DNA of 64,000 nt from an uncultured Rhodopila sp. GTDB lineage: Bacteria > Pseudomonadota > Alphaproteobacteria > Acetobacterales > Acetobacteraceae. Made by a program: the position numbers and the translations under genes. The DNA lies in the NCBI GenBank assembly GCA_903851415.1, contig CAINOE010000181.1:1-64000 (forward strand), given 5' to 3'. Positions within the stretch are counted from its first letter, which is position 1. Each line of letters starts with the position of its first letter. Shown piece by piece: positions 9,155 to 18,567 of this stretch. Under the pieces are notes generated by a model. The model searched no databases, was not told the DNA's origin, and saw only the letters and a list, made by a program, of their open reading frames with translations.

Positions 9155-9464
9155 CACCACTCCCGGGCCGGAGCAAGCGTTTCCATCAGCGGCCCCACCC
9201 GCCGCGGTTACCCCACCCGCGCTTTTGACCGCCACCCCGCTCTCTGCAAGGATACCCCCAACAACGAGACGCGGTCCGATGTAAGCCTTCCCGTTCCGGT
9301 AACCGGTGCGGACATTGTTCCCGCGCACCCTGGCAACCGCCGCCGCGCGACGATCCAAAACTTCCAAAGTGTTAATATGGCTACACAAAACCATCCCGGT
9401 CTTGCCGCATTCCCGCCACGGCCGATCTCCAGCGTATAGTCGTCTTATCAAAGGAGTTCAGGCC
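9155..9464. other. Intergenic region, no gene seen
   Basis: About 310 bases between the toxin start and the next plus-strand gene. Open frames exist on both strands but have no family resemblance or ribosome sites. The stretch should hold the toxin-antitoxin promoter (minus) and the promoter of the tyrosine/glycine-rich protein (plus). Its last bases carry AAGGAG (9450-9455) for the downstream gene. Confidence 0.5.
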
Positions 9465-9794
9465 ATGTGGCGCATTAAGTCTCTTCTGATCGCGGCGCCG
9501 ATTGCGGCGGGACTGCTCGCCGCCCCCGCCGCTCACGCCGAGTGGCGCGGTCATGGCGGCTACGGTCATTATTATGGCGGCTATCATGGCGGCTACCGTG
9601 GCGGCTGGCACGGCCCGAGCGTTGCCGGCGCGATTCTGGGACTGGGTGCCGCGGCTGTCGTCGGCGGCGTGATCGCATCGCAGGCCTATGCGCCGCCGCC
9701 TCCGGTCGTCTACGCCCCGCCGCCGGTCTATTACGCCCCTCCGCCGGCCTACTATGCGGCACCGCCGGCCTATTACGCTCCGCCGGGCTACTGA
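9465..9794 (+). CDS. Exported Gly/His-rich, Pro/Tyr-rich small protein
   Basis: A 109-residue protein with a signal peptide (hydrophobic residues about 6-20, cleavage after AAHA). A GGYGHYYGGYHGGYRGG-like segment follows, then one hydrophobic glycine-zipper stretch (AGAILGLGAAAVVGGVIAS) that may insert in a membrane, and a C-terminus built of repeated YYAPPPA/YYAPPGY units. This architecture is common in alphaproteobacterial envelope proteins of unknown function. AAGGAG lies 9 bases upstream of the ATG. It converges with kdsA, leaving only 8 bases between the stops. Confidence 0.75.
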   Translation: MWRIKSLLIAAPIAAGLLAAPAAHAEWRGHGGYGHYYGGYHGGYRGGWHGPSVAGAILGLGAAAVVGGVIASQAYAPPPPVVYAPPPVYYAPPPAYYAAPPAYYAPPGY

Positions 9795-9802
9795 CCCGGC
9801 GG

Positions 9803-10645
9803 TCAGACTTCTCCCTGCTTCGCCAGCCGATCGAAAGCGGCGAGGCGGGTGATCAGGGCCTCCATCTCGCGCAGCGGGATCATGTTCGGGCCGTCGCTGG
9901 GCGCGTGGTCCGGGTCGGGGTGAGTTTCGATGAACACCGCGGCAACCCCTACCGCCAGCGCGGCGCGCGCCAGCACGGGGGCGAACTCACGCTGACCGCC
10001 GGAGGACGTCCCCTGCCCGCCCGGCTGCTGCACCGAATGCGTCGCGTCGAACACCACCGGATACCCTGTGCGCGCCATGATCGGCAGCGAGCGGAAATCC
10101 GACACCAGCGTGTTGTAGCCGAAGCTGACGCCCCGCTCGCACAGCAGGATGTTGTGGTTGCCGGTGCCGGCGATCTTGGCGGCGACGTTCGCCATGTCCC
10201 AGGGCGCCAGGAACTGGCCCTTCTTCACATTGATCACGCGCCCCGTCTCGCCGGCGGCCAGCAGCAGATCGGTTTGACGGCACAGGAAGGCGGGGATCTG
10301 CAGCACATCCACCGCCTGCGCCGCGACGGCGCATTGCCCGGGGGTATGGACGTCGGTCAGCACCGGCAGCCCCGTCGCCTCCCGCACGTCGCTGAGGATC
10401 TGCAGGCCCGAGTCGATGCCGATTCCCCGGGCCGCCGAGGCGCTGGTCCGATTCGCCTTATCAAAGCTCGATTTGTAAATGATCGGCACCCCGGTGCGCT
10501 GACCGATCTCCCGCAGCGCCTGCGCGACCTCCAGGGCGTGGGGCCGCGATTCGATCTGGCACGGCCCTGCGATCAGCACGAAAGGCCGATCGTTGCCGAT
10601 TTCGATGCCGCCGGCACGGACGGTGCGCGGTGCGTCAGTCTGCAT
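9803..10645 (-). CDS. kdsA: 3-deoxy-8-phosphooctulonate (KDO 8-P) synthase
   Basis: KdsA condenses arabinose 5-phosphate with phosphoenolpyruvate to KDO 8-phosphate for lipopolysaccharide inner core synthesis in the cytosol. The 280-residue product shows the family blocks [60 protein letters not shown] and [14 protein letters not shown]. Start MQTDAPRTV (10645) is chosen, since the 24 residues encoded upstream have no counterpart in the family. The Asn after [11 protein letters not shown] and the Cys of AGPC, which separate metal-dependent and independent types, can be checked by alignment. Confidence 0.96.
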   Translation of the reverse strand: MQTDAPRTVRAGGIEIGNDRPFVLIAGPCQIESRPHALEVAQALREIGQRTGVPIIYKSSFDKANRTSASAARGIGIDSGLQILSDVREATGLPVLTDVHTPGQCAVAAQAVDVLQIPAFLCRQTDLLLAAGETGRVINVKKGQFLAPWDMANVAAKIAGTGNHNILLCERGVSFGYNTLVSDFRSLPIMARTGYPVVFDATHSVQQPGGQGTSSGGQREFAPVLARAALAVGVAAVFIETHPDPDHAPSDGPNMIPLREMEALITRLAAFDRLAKQGEV

Positions 10646-10989
10646 GGGCCGAGTCCCTTTCCGGAGTCCCGAAGCGTTGTCCGGTGCCGGTAGCACGAGG
10701 TCAAGCGCCTGAAACATTTGCGCTATCTGAGACGATTCTCACGGGCGCGGCAGCGAAACGTGCCTATTCGAACCGATGCACGAATGCCACAGTCGTGACA
10801 TTTTCTTTACCGCATTAGCATCAAGTTCGGCTGAATAGGATGTAAGTCCTAATTTTACACACCATCCACAGGCCTAAAACGGCGAAATACAGGGGTAATG
10901 GCAAAATAGGGACGTTAAAGGATTGTCAGGTTTGCAACCCTGCTGTTACCGGCTGTGTTGTCCACGGCGATCCTAAGGAGATGAGACAG
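10646..10989. promoter_or_regulatory. Divergent promoter region, kdsA / CHAP protein
   Basis: About 340 bases separating divergent genes; the part at 10780-10930 is clearly more AT-rich than its surroundings, as expected for promoters, but I cannot assign -35/-10 boxes confidently. A ribosome site AAGGAG (10975-10980) precedes two ATGs at 10981 and 10990. Spacing favours the second, as the first would directly abut the site. No coding potential is seen. Confidence 0.5.
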
Positions 10990-11766
10990 ATGCGGGCAGT
11001 TGGAGCGGGAACACAAGCGTGGCTTTTGGGGTCAGCACTCCTGTTCAGCACCCCCGTGTTTATTAGTGCAGCGGAGGCGCATCGATCCCGCAGCCATAAT
11101 GTTGTGACTTCATACCATGCGCACTCCGTCAGTGTGCGGTATTCGGGGATGTATCACGCGGGCTATCGGCAAGCCGGCTATGCCAGTACCAGGACGTTCC
11201 GCGGACATGGCGGGCGGCGGATGTACGCGGGCCACTCCTACGGTATCTCCTGCGTGCCCTACGCGCGCGAAGTGTCCGGCATCATGGTTGCCGGCAACGC
11301 CAGGGAATGGTGGTGGAACGCGGCCGGTCAGTATGCTCGCGGCAACCAGCCGGAGGCCGGCAGCGTGCTCAACTTCCGCGCAAACAGCCGCATGCCTCTG
11401 GGCCATGTCGCGGTGGTCAGCCACGTCATCAACGCGCGTGAGATCGTCGTGGACCAGGCCAACTGGGGCGGCTACGGAATGCGCGGCGGCGTGTCGCACA
11501 ATGTCGCCGTGGTTGACGTTTCGGAAGCCAACAACTGGTCCGCGGTCCGGGTCGCCCTCGGGCGCGACGGGGAGTTCGGGTCGGTTTATCCGACCTACGG
11601 ATTTATCTACAACCGTCCGGACAATGGGATGGTCATGGCGAGCATCAACCGGCCGGCGCCGCAGCCCGACATCAATCCGGTCCCCTCCGACCTGCGTCCG
11701 GTCGCGGAGCGTGGCTGGCACACCATTGAAGAAGTTGCAGAGGCTCCGGCAGGGCAGCGCCGATAG
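10990..11766 (+). CDS. Exported CHAP-domain amidase/endopeptidase
   Basis: A 258-residue protein with a signal peptide (to about residue 30) and a His/Tyr/Gly-rich linker. The CHAP domain runs about residues 80-205: candidate catalytic Cys88 in YGISCVPYAREVSG and His139 in LGHVAVVSHV, followed by VDQANWG as the third conserved block. CHAP enzymes hydrolyse peptidoglycan amide bonds, so a periplasmic cell-wall role is likely. The C-terminal ~50 residues are Pro-rich. A GC-rich inverted repeat follows the stop. Confidence 0.88.
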   Translation: MRAVGAGTQAWLLGSALLFSTPVFISAAEAHRSRSHNVVTSYHAHSVSVRYSGMYHAGYRQAGYASTRTFRGHGGRRMYAGHSYGISCVPYAREVSGIMVAGNAREWWWNAAGQYARGNQPEAGSVLNFRANSRMPLGHVAVVSHVINAREIVVDQANWGGYGMRGGVSHNVAVVDVSEANNWSAVRVALGRDGEFGSVYPTYGFIYNRPDNGMVMASINRPAPQPDINPVPSDLRPVAERGWHTIEEVAEAPAGQRR

Positions 11767-11781
11767 GGCATCCGGAAGATT

Positions 11782-11809
11782 GGGCGGGCGCGGCTCGCGG
11801 CGACCGCCC
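11782..11809 (+). terminator. Possible terminator hairpin after CHAP gene
   Basis: GGGCGG (11782-11787) can pair with CCGCCC (11804-11809) 16 bases later, with partial pairing inside the loop. It lies 15 bases after the CHAP stop. No T-run follows, so a classical Rho-independent terminator is doubtful. The remaining ~250 bases to 12062, between convergent genes, hold nothing recognisable. Confidence 0.3.
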
Positions 11810-12062
11810 GTTCCGTCCGCGACGGCTACCGGACTATGGCGTCGGAGGCGGTCCAGCGGGACCGCATGAAGCTCCAGACGCAGTGAGTTGGCATTCCACG
11901 GTTTGACGACAACAATGCTGACGCCCGGCGTTTTTGCCGTCGCAGGGTGCGAACCGGCGGGTCACTGCGGCCGGTTTTTCCGAGGCTAAGCGGCAAGGGA
12001 TAACCGCCAAAAGATCGTTCAGAACGACGAAAGTAACGGATCGGTGGCTGCAAACGCCAGAG

Positions 12063-12980
12063 CTATCGGCGATCGGTCAGGCGAACCGGGAAAACGCCAT
12101 GTTGGGCGCTGTTCCCGGCCGTGGTTGCCATCTCCCCGCGGCGAGGCGGCTTCGCCCCTCCCTTCAGTGTAACGGTTGTCGTGTGTCCGGCGACAGCGCG
12201 GTCCATCGCCCGCAGTTCCGCCGCGAATTCCGGCGTATAGCGGCTGTAATCAGGTCCGGTTGCCTTCGCCAAACGGCGCTCCGGGCGGCTGATGGGTGCC
12301 GACATGGCGGCGAGACGGGCAAGAGCGGCGTGCATCCGCCGCAACTGAGCGGCGAACTCCGGTGTGTAACGGCTGAGGTCCGGCTCCGATCCCGCCGCGT
12401 GGCTGCGCAATGCCAGCGTCGCATCCGGAAACCTGTCGGCCAGCGGCCAGATCGCCATCACCCGGGTTTCGTAGCTCACGCCCAGATCCTCCGTGCGCGA
12501 GTGGTAAGCCGCGGCTGCTTGCGGCCAATTGCCGATCTCCCGGTACAAGGCGCTGAGGAAGCGGGCGCCGTAGCGGGTGTTGGCCGCCGGATCGAATGCC
12601 TCCTCCAGTGTTGCGAAAGCGGCGGGATGCTGCACGAGATTGATCTGCATGCAGCCGACATCGATCGAATTGGTTCCCGCCTTCTGCAAGTCCTGGACCG
12701 CTTCGATGGCGGATTCCTTTGTCTCGAAGAAATGACCGACTCCGCCGACGTTAATCGTCCACGGCCAGGGGACGATCCGCCCGCTGAGCGGATCAGGACG
12801 GCCGCTTTCGACAATCCCGATGGTCTGCAAGAGCTTTGGTGGCAGCGTGTATTGCCGCTCCGCCGCGTCGATCCCCGGCTGACAGATATTCGCAGCGTGC
12901 AACCCAGACTTGTCAACGGGCTGAGCGTTCGCCGCATGCCCAATAAATCCCAGGATACAAGCGAGTCTGTGCAAGCGCAT
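12063..12980 (-). CDS. Exported lytic transglycosylase-like SLT protein with repeated tail
   Basis: A 305-residue protein with a signal peptide (to about residue 20) and an SLT/goose-lysozyme-like domain (about 40-185). The proposed catalytic Glu58 lies in LLQTIGIVESGR, with SIDVGCMQINL and NTRYGARFLSALY as the next SLT blocks. The tail contains two copies of SRYTPEFAAxLRxM (203-216 and 246-259). Such proteins cut peptidoglycan glycan strands in the periplasm, often to make room for envelope machines. The repeated tail may bind a partner. It is transcribed alone; ~210 bases upstream are non-coding. Confidence 0.86.
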   Translation of the reverse strand: MRLHRLACILGFIGHAANAQPVDKSGLHAANICQPGIDAAERQYTLPPKLLQTIGIVESGRPDPLSGRIVPWPWTINVGGVGHFFETKESAIEAVQDLQKAGTNSIDVGCMQINLVQHPAAFATLEEAFDPAANTRYGARFLSALYREIGNWPQAAAAYHSRTEDLGVSYETRVMAIWPLADRFPDATLALRSHAAGSEPDLSRYTPEFAAQLRRMHAALARLAAMSAPISRPERRLAKATGPDYSRYTPEFAAELRAMDRAVAGHTTTVTLKGGAKPPRRGEMATTAGNSAQHGVFPVRLTDRR

Positions 12981-13193
12981 ACTAAATTTTTACTCCGTTC
13001 GACACAGCACTACTACACCTTGCCCGCACAGGAGAAGCGACTGATTGCCGAGATTTTTGCAAAAGGTGGTGAACGCCTCGGCGCGCCCGGCCGCCAGCTC
13101 CGTTGTGGTTTTCATCACGGACACGTTATCCCGTTGGCCGGCTGACATCAACTCAGACTTGTTTCCGGCTCCGAGATATGTCTCTTCCCGGCC

Positions 13194-14057
13194 ATGACCG
13201 AGTCTGTCCATGTTATCGGCGCTTCCGGCCGTACCGGCCTGGCGCTCTGCCGTATCCTCCAGGCCGACAGCGTACCCGTGGTGCCCTTGGTGCAAAGCCC
13301 GGAAAAGTGGGCCGCCGCCGGGCTGCGGGGAGACCCGAGGCGGGCGGACGTCACTGACCCGGAGCTCCTGCGCGCGGCGCTGTCGGATGCCACCCGCATC
13401 GTCTCCTGCGCCCACGCCCGGCACACCGAGGCCATCCTGGCGGCGGCGCCGCGGTTCGCCCGGCTGGTGCTGCTCGGCAGCACCCGCAAATTCACGCAAT
13501 GGCCGGACGAGCACGGCAACGGGGTGCTGCAAGGCGAGGCCGCGCTGCTGGCCTCGGATCGATCGGGCGTGATGCTGCACCCGACGATGATCTATGGCGC
13601 GGAGGGGGAGAACAACGTCCAGCGCCTCGCCGCCCTGCTGCGCAAGCTGCGCGTGCTGCCGCTGCCGGGAAGCGGGCGCTTCCGGGTGCAGCCGATTCAT
13701 GTGTCGGACGTGGCGCGCTGCATCCGATCGGCGCTGGACCGCTCCTGGCCGGACCCGGAGAGCCTGGTCATCGCCGGGCCGGATCCGGTGGCCTACGCCG
13801 ATTTTGTGTGCGCAGTGGCGGCGGCGGCCGGGCTGAAGCGGCCGCTGGTCCTGCCATTTCCCGCCGCGCCGCTTATTTGGGCGGCGAGGCTCACCCGGAA
13901 CGTCAAATCGCTTCCGACCGTCGAACCGGCGGAAATCCGCCGTTTGCTGGAGGATAAGGCGTTCGACATCGGCCCGATGGTTGCCAAACTCGGGGTGCGG
14001 CCAATCTCATTGCAGGAGGGTCTTGCGCTGACATTCCGCCCGCCGCAGGACGCCTGA
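13194..14057 (+). CDS. Atypical short-chain dehydrogenase / NAD(P)-binding protein (NmrA-like)
   Basis: A 287-residue Rossmann-fold protein. The N-terminal nucleotide-binding motif is VIGASGRTGLALCRIL, followed by LVLLGSTRKF, a YGAEGEN stretch and IHVSDVARCI, the pattern of atypical SDRs (NmrA/NDUFA9-like). No clear YxxxK catalytic pair is visible, so it may be a redox sensor or an epimerase-like enzyme. The substrate is unknown. It sits 17 bases upstream of the M20 hydrolase in the same direction and is probably co-transcribed with it. Confidence 0.85.
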   Translation: MTESVHVIGASGRTGLALCRILQADSVPVVPLVQSPEKWAAAGLRGDPRRADVTDPELLRAALSDATRIVSCAHARHTEAILAAAPRFARLVLLGSTRKFTQWPDEHGNGVLQGEAALLASDRSGVMLHPTMIYGAEGENNVQRLAALLRKLRVLPLPGSGRFRVQPIHVSDVARCIRSALDRSWPDPESLVIAGPDPVAYADFVCAVAAAAGLKRPLVLPFPAAPLIWAARLTRNVKSLPTVEPAEIRRLLEDKAFDIGPMVAKLGVRPISLQEGLALTFRPPQDA

Positions 14058-14074
14058 CCGCCCGGGAGACTGCC

Positions 14075-15250
14075 ATGCCGATCATCAACAGCATTGCTGC
14101 GTTTCATGACGAGATGACGGCCTGGCGGCGGGATTTGCACGCGCATCCCGAGCTGTCGATGCAGGAAAGCCGGACCTCGGCGGTGGTGCGGGACAAGCTG
14201 GCGGCGTTCGGCGTCGATGAGATCATCACCGGCATGGCGACGCACGGCGTGGTCGGGGTGATCCGCAGCGGATCGTCCGGCCGCGCCATTGGGCTGCGCG
14301 CCGACATGGATGCGCTGCCGATACAGGAGGAGACCGGGCTGCCGCATGCCAGCCGGACGCCGGGGGTCATGCACGCCTGCGGCCATGACGGGCACACGGC
14401 GATGCTGCTGGGGGCGGCGAAATACCTGGCGGAGACGCGCAATTTCGACGGCACGGTGTACCTGATCTTCCAGCCGGCCGAGGAATTCGAAGGCGGCGCG
14501 GAGAGGATGGTCCGCGACGGGTTGTTCCGGCGCTGCCCGATGCAGCAGGTGTACGGCCTGCACAACTGGCCGCAGGCGAAGGCCGGCACATTTCTATGGC
14601 GCACCGGGCCGGTGATGGCGGCGGTGGCGTTCTTCGAGATCACGGTCATCGGCAAGGGCAGTCACGCCGCGTTCCCGCATTACGGGATCGACCCGATCGT
14701 GGTGTCGGCGCAGATCATCAACGCGCTGCAGACCATCGTTTCACGCTCGATCGAGCCGGCCGAGGCCGGGGTGGTTTCCATCGGCAGCATCCGCGGCGGC
14801 GAGGCATCCAATATTCTGCCGGAACGGGTTGCCATGAAGGGCACGGCGCGCTGGTTCAAGCCGGAGGTGGGCGACCGGATCGAGGCGGGGATGCATGCGC
14901 TGGTGAACGGCATCGCCGCCAGCTTCGGCGCGGCGGCGGAGCTGAACTTCTGCCGCCATTCTCCGGCCACGGTGAACCATGTCGAGGCGACCGGCCTGGC
15001 AGTCGAGGCCGCAACTGTGGTTGCAGGCCGCGAGCGTGTGGAGGAGATGGCCTCCCCGACGATGGGCGGGGAGGATTTCGCGTTCATGCTGGAGGCCCAG
15101 CCGGGGGCGTATCTGATGCTGGGCGCGGGGCGGGGGTCGGGCGATCCCCAATTGCATCATCCGCGGTACGATTTCAACGACGAGATCCTGCCGATTGGGG
15201 CATCGTGGTGGGCGGCGCTGGTGGAGCGGCAGTTGGGCAAGGGCGCGTAG
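14075..15250 (+). CDS. M20-family amidohydrolase (hippurate hydrolase / N-acyl-amino-acid deacylase type)
   Basis: A 391-residue cytosolic metallopeptidase-fold enzyme. It begins with WRRDLHAHPELSMQE and carries RADMDALPI, the metal-site block HACGHDGHTAMLLG, the catalytic-Glu block FQPAEEFEGGAERM and HNWP. The late TMGGEDFAFML block completes the M20D (HipO/AbgB-like) signature. These enzymes remove acyl groups from N-acyl amino acids or hippurate. The exact substrate is open. It follows the SDR-like gene and converges with the glucosidase gene, stops 19 bases apart. Confidence 0.93.
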   Translation: MPIINSIAAFHDEMTAWRRDLHAHPELSMQESRTSAVVRDKLAAFGVDEIITGMATHGVVGVIRSGSSGRAIGLRADMDALPIQEETGLPHASRTPGVMHACGHDGHTAMLLGAAKYLAETRNFDGTVYLIFQPAEEFEGGAERMVRDGLFRRCPMQQVYGLHNWPQAKAGTFLWRTGPVMAAVAFFEITVIGKGSHAAFPHYGIDPIVVSAQIINALQTIVSRSIEPAEAGVVSIGSIRGGEASNILPERVAMKGTARWFKPEVGDRIEAGMHALVNGIAASFGAAAELNFCRHSPATVNHVEATGLAVEAATVVAGRERVEEMASPTMGGEDFAFMLEAQPGAYLMLGAGRGSGDPQLHHPRYDFNDEILPIGASWWAALVERQLGKGA

Positions 15251-15269
15251 GTCCGCGGCTTCCCTGAAA

Positions 15270-17927
15270 CTAATCCTCCCCCGGCATGGCCATGCAGGTC
15301 GGATCGTCATCCATCCGCCCCTGAAGCAGCAGCGCCACCAGGCCCGTCCAACCGGTCTGATGCGAGGCCCCAAGCCCCTGCCCCGTATCGCCATGAAAAT
15401 ACTCGTAGAATAAAACATGATCCCGGAAGTGCGGATCATCCTGCAACAGCGCCGCGTCGCCGAATACCGGCCGCCTTGCGTCCGGCCCGCGCAGGAACAG
15501 CCGGGTCAGCCGCGCGGACAGTTCATCGGCGATCTCCCGCAGGCTGAGCATGACGCCGGACCCGGTGGGATACTCCACCCGGAAATCATCGCCATAGTAA
15601 CGATGGAAGCCGTACAACGACTCGACCAGCATGAAGTTCACCGGCATCCACACCGGCCCCCGCCAGTTCGAGTTGCCGCCGAAATCGGGGCTGTTGCTGT
15701 CGCCGGGCACATACCCCGCGCGGACATACTGCCCGTCCAGATCGAGCGTGAACGGGTGCTCCAGATGCATCCGCGACACGCTGCGCACCCCGTAGGGCGA
15801 GAGAAACGCAGTCTCATCCAGCATGCGCAGCAGCAGCGCCTTCATCCGGTGGCCGCGCAGCAGCGACAGCAGGCGGCGGGCCCCCTGCCCCTCAACGTCC
15901 CAGTAAGACACCAGTGCGGCGAGGTCGGGCCGGTGAGTCAGCACCCAGCGCAGGCGTTCCGCGAACTCGGGTGAGCGCGCCACGGTTTCCGGTTCCAGCA
16001 CTTCCACCGCGAACAGCGGGAACAGGCCGACAAGCGAGAAGTACCGCAGCGGGACCGCGGAGCCGTCGGGACGCTGGAGCACGTTGACGTAGAACTGGTC
16101 GGCTTCGTCCCATAATCCGCGCCGCCCGCTCTGGCGGGTCATGACCTCGGCGATGGCCAGGAAGTGCTCGAAGAACTTCGTCGCGGTCGATTCATAGACG
16201 CGGTTGCGCGCTGCCAGTTCCAGCGAGATGCGCATCATGTTCAGCGCGTACATCGCCATCCAGGCGGTCCCGTCCGACTGGTCGATGCGGCCGGCAACGG
16301 GCAGTTTCTGGCTGCGGTCGAACACGCCGATATTGTCGAGGCCGAGGAAGCCACCCTGGAACACGTTGCGGCCTTCGACGTCCTGGCGGTTCACCCAGCC
16401 GGTGAAGTTGATCAGCAGCTTGTGGAACATCCGCTCCAGGAACTCGAAATCAGGCTTGCCGGTCAGCGCGGAGTCCATGCGGAACACACGCCAGGCCGCC
16501 CAGGCATGCACCGGCGGGTTCGCCTCGCCGAACGACCATTCATAGGCCGGCATCGACCCGTTCGGGTGCATGTACCATTCATGCGTCAGCATCAGAAGCT
16601 GCTGCCTGGCGAAACCCGGATCGATCAGCGCGAAGGCGACGGCCTGGAAGGCGAGGTCCCAGGCGGCGTACCAGGGATACTCCCATTTGTCCGGCATCGA
16701 GATGATGTCGCGGTTGTTGACGTGCGTCCAGTCGCCATTGCGGATTCCGTCACGGCCCGGCGGCGGCTTCGGCTGCAACGGATCGCCTTCCAGCCAGCGG
16801 CGAACATCGAAACGATAGAATTGTTTCGACCACAGCAGGCCGGCGAGCGCCTGGCGCTGCACCAGCCGCGCGTCCGCATCCTTGATATTGCATTGCAACG
16901 CGGCATAAAACTCGTCCGCTTCCCTTATCCGCGCCGCCATCGCCCAGTCATGATCGGCGAACGGATCGCCGCCGGAGGCGGCGGGACGCCAGCGCAGGCG
17001 GATCACCCGGCGTTCGCCCGCCGGAACGGTCAGCTTCACGTGCGCGGCGCATTTGGTGCCTTCCCCGCGATTGACCGCGCTGTTGTCGCCCTTCACCACG
17101 CAGTCGCCTATGCCGTCCTTGAACGGACCCTCCGCCGCCGATCGATACAGCAGCGGCGCGTTGGTTTCGTTGCGGCAGAACAGCCACTCGGCGTTCGTGT
17201 CGATGTCGAGGCGGCGATCCGGCATGCGGTTATGCGAGGCGTGCACGCCGCCATCCGCCAGATGCAGCTTCGGCTCCGGGATGCCCGGCCGCCAGATCCA
17301 GGTGTTGCGCGCCCACAGCTGCGGAAGGACGTGAAGCTCCGCCGGGTCGGGGCCGCGGTTGTCGATGCCGATGCGGATCAGGATGTCCTCGGGCCCCGCC
17401 TTGGCGTATTCGACCGTAACGTCGAAGTAGCGGTTCCCGTTGAATATCCCGGTATCGATCAGTTCGTATTCCGGCTGGTCGCGGCCCCGGCGCGCGTTTT
17501 CGGCGATCAGCGCGGCGTAGGGGAATTCCGCCTGCGGATATTTATACAGCATCCGCATGTAGGAATGTGTCGGCGTGCCGTCGAGATAGTAGTACAGCTC
17601 CTTGACGTCCTCGCCATGATTGCCCTGGGCGTTGGTCAGGCCGAACATCCGCTCCTTCAGGATCGGGTCCTTTCCGTTCCACAGCGCCAGCGACAGGCAC
17701 CAGCGCAGGCGGTCGTCGGTCCAGCCCGCAATGCCATCCTCGCCCCAGCGGTAGACGCGGCTTCGTGCGTGATCGAACGGGAAATCGGCCCAGGCGTTGC
17801 CGTCGGCGGAATAGTCCTCCCGCACCGTGCCCCACTGCCGTTCGGCGAGGTAGGGTCCCCAGTGCAGCCAGTCGTCCCGGTTAACGAGGCGTTTGCCCTC
17901 GACCGTGTCAAGCAGATGGTTCGGCAT
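15270..17927 (-). CDS. GH63-family (MGH1-type) glucosidase
   Basis: An 885-residue cytosolic protein beginning MPNHLLDTVEGKRL. It shares the layout of bacterial GH63 proteins: an N-terminal half with WGPYLAERQWGTVREDYSADGNAW and the helical (alpha/alpha)6 region with YEWSFGEANPPVHAWA and DQSDGTAWMA. The C-terminal block FGGNSNWRGPVWMPVNFMLVE follows. Family members hydrolyse alpha-glucosides such as mannosylglycerate or glucosylglycerate; the substrate here is not determined. The ATG at 17927 is chosen; the 95 codons upstream overlap the Fic gene in another frame and do not look coding. Confidence 0.93.
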   Translation of the reverse strand: MPNHLLDTVEGKRLVNRDDWLHWGPYLAERQWGTVREDYSADGNAWADFPFDHARSRVYRWGEDGIAGWTDDRLRWCLSLALWNGKDPILKERMFGLTNAQGNHGEDVKELYYYLDGTPTHSYMRMLYKYPQAEFPYAALIAENARRGRDQPEYELIDTGIFNGNRYFDVTVEYAKAGPEDILIRIGIDNRGPDPAELHVLPQLWARNTWIWRPGIPEPKLHLADGGVHASHNRMPDRRLDIDTNAEWLFCRNETNAPLLYRSAAEGPFKDGIGDCVVKGDNSAVNRGEGTKCAAHVKLTVPAGERRVIRLRWRPAASGGDPFADHDWAMAARIREADEFYAALQCNIKDADARLVQRQALAGLLWSKQFYRFDVRRWLEGDPLQPKPPPGRDGIRNGDWTHVNNRDIISMPDKWEYPWYAAWDLAFQAVAFALIDPGFARQQLLMLTHEWYMHPNGSMPAYEWSFGEANPPVHAWAAWRVFRMDSALTGKPDFEFLERMFHKLLINFTGWVNRQDVEGRNVFQGGFLGLDNIGVFDRSQKLPVAGRIDQSDGTAWMAMYALNMMRISLELAARNRVYESTATKFFEHFLAIAEVMTRQSGRRGLWDEADQFYVNVLQRPDGSAVPLRYFSLVGLFPLFAVEVLEPETVARSPEFAERLRWVLTHRPDLAALVSYWDVEGQGARRLLSLLRGHRMKALLLRMLDETAFLSPYGVRSVSRMHLEHPFTLDLDGQYVRAGYVPGDSNSPDFGGNSNWRGPVWMPVNFMLVESLYGFHRYYGDDFRVEYPTGSGVMLSLREIADELSARLTRLFLRGPDARRPVFGDAALLQDDPHFRDHVLFYEYFHGDTGQGLGASHQTGWTGLVALLLQGRMDDDPTCMAMPGED

Positions 17928-17985
17928 GCGGTATCCTAGCGGCAAAGCGCCGATACTTGATATCGCGCCCGCCGCCCGGCACGGT

Positions 17986-18567
17986 TCAAAAGTCCCTGCG
18001 GGCGATGATCGCGAGGCGTATTTGGGCGGACATCGGAGCATAATCTCCCGCATGCGCCGCGCGGGACGCCGCGATCCAGGCCGCTGGATCAAGCTTAAGC
18101 AGATCGATCCCATGGCCGGACTGCCCGGCCAACTGCTCGAGATAGAGCAACTGGCAACGGCCATTCCCCTCCCGGAAGGGATGCACATAGTTGACGTCGC
18201 CGATAATTTCACCGGCGGCCGCCGCGAAGGCCGGGCGGCTCAGGCCGCGGAGGAAATTCCTTGCGGCAAGCCGGCGGTGGACATCGCCCATGCCGGTTTC
18301 AATGAAGCGGCGGAACTGAAACCGGTGTCCACCTTTTGCGATCTCGACGGTGCGCAGTTCGCCGGCCCAGTCAAAGACATCCTGAAACAAGTGCCGGTGG
18401 ATGGCCTGCAGATGCAGAAGATCAAAGTCGCCGGCCGGGATGCCTTCACTGATCCGCTGCGTCACCAGGACACGTTCGGCAGCCTCGAACTGAGCCTGGT
18501 CAGTGACTCCCAGCTTGTTCCGGAGCACCGAAGACCCGGGGTAAACATAGGGATCCGCGTCGCTCAC
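17986..18567 (-). CDS. Fic/Doc family AMP-transferase toxin
   Basis: A 193-residue Fic protein. The Fic motif HPFREGNGR occupies residues 129-137, preceded by the helix EIIGDVNYV; the flap region HRFQFRRF lies at about 81-88. Fic enzymes transfer AMP from ATP to target proteins. The motif is followed by CQL, so the second arginine of the canonical HxFx(D/E)GNGRxxR is a leucine here. The start overlaps the stop of the small upstream gene (ATGA), forming an antitoxin-toxin operon. Confidence 0.9.
   Translation of the reverse strand: MSDADPYVYPGSSVLRNKLGVTDQAQFEAAERVLVTQRISEGIPAGDFDLLHLQAIHRHLFQDVFDWAGELRTVEIAKGGHRFQFRRFIETGMGDVHRRLAARNFLRGLSRPAFAAAAGEIIGDVNYVHPFREGNGRCQLLYLEQLAGQSGHGIDLLKLDPAAWIAASRAAHAGDYAPMSAQIRLAIIARRDF

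Noticed and set aside
9137-9451. 104-codon minus-strand frame upstream of the PIN toxin
   Set aside because: No ribosome site or family resemblance, and it overlaps the presumed promoter and operator.
16164-17939. Long open frame (591 codons) on the plus strand
   Set aside because: It lies entirely antisense to the GH63 glucosidase gene, is rich in Arg/His/Pro/Gln and has no domain character. High GC makes long antisense frames common.
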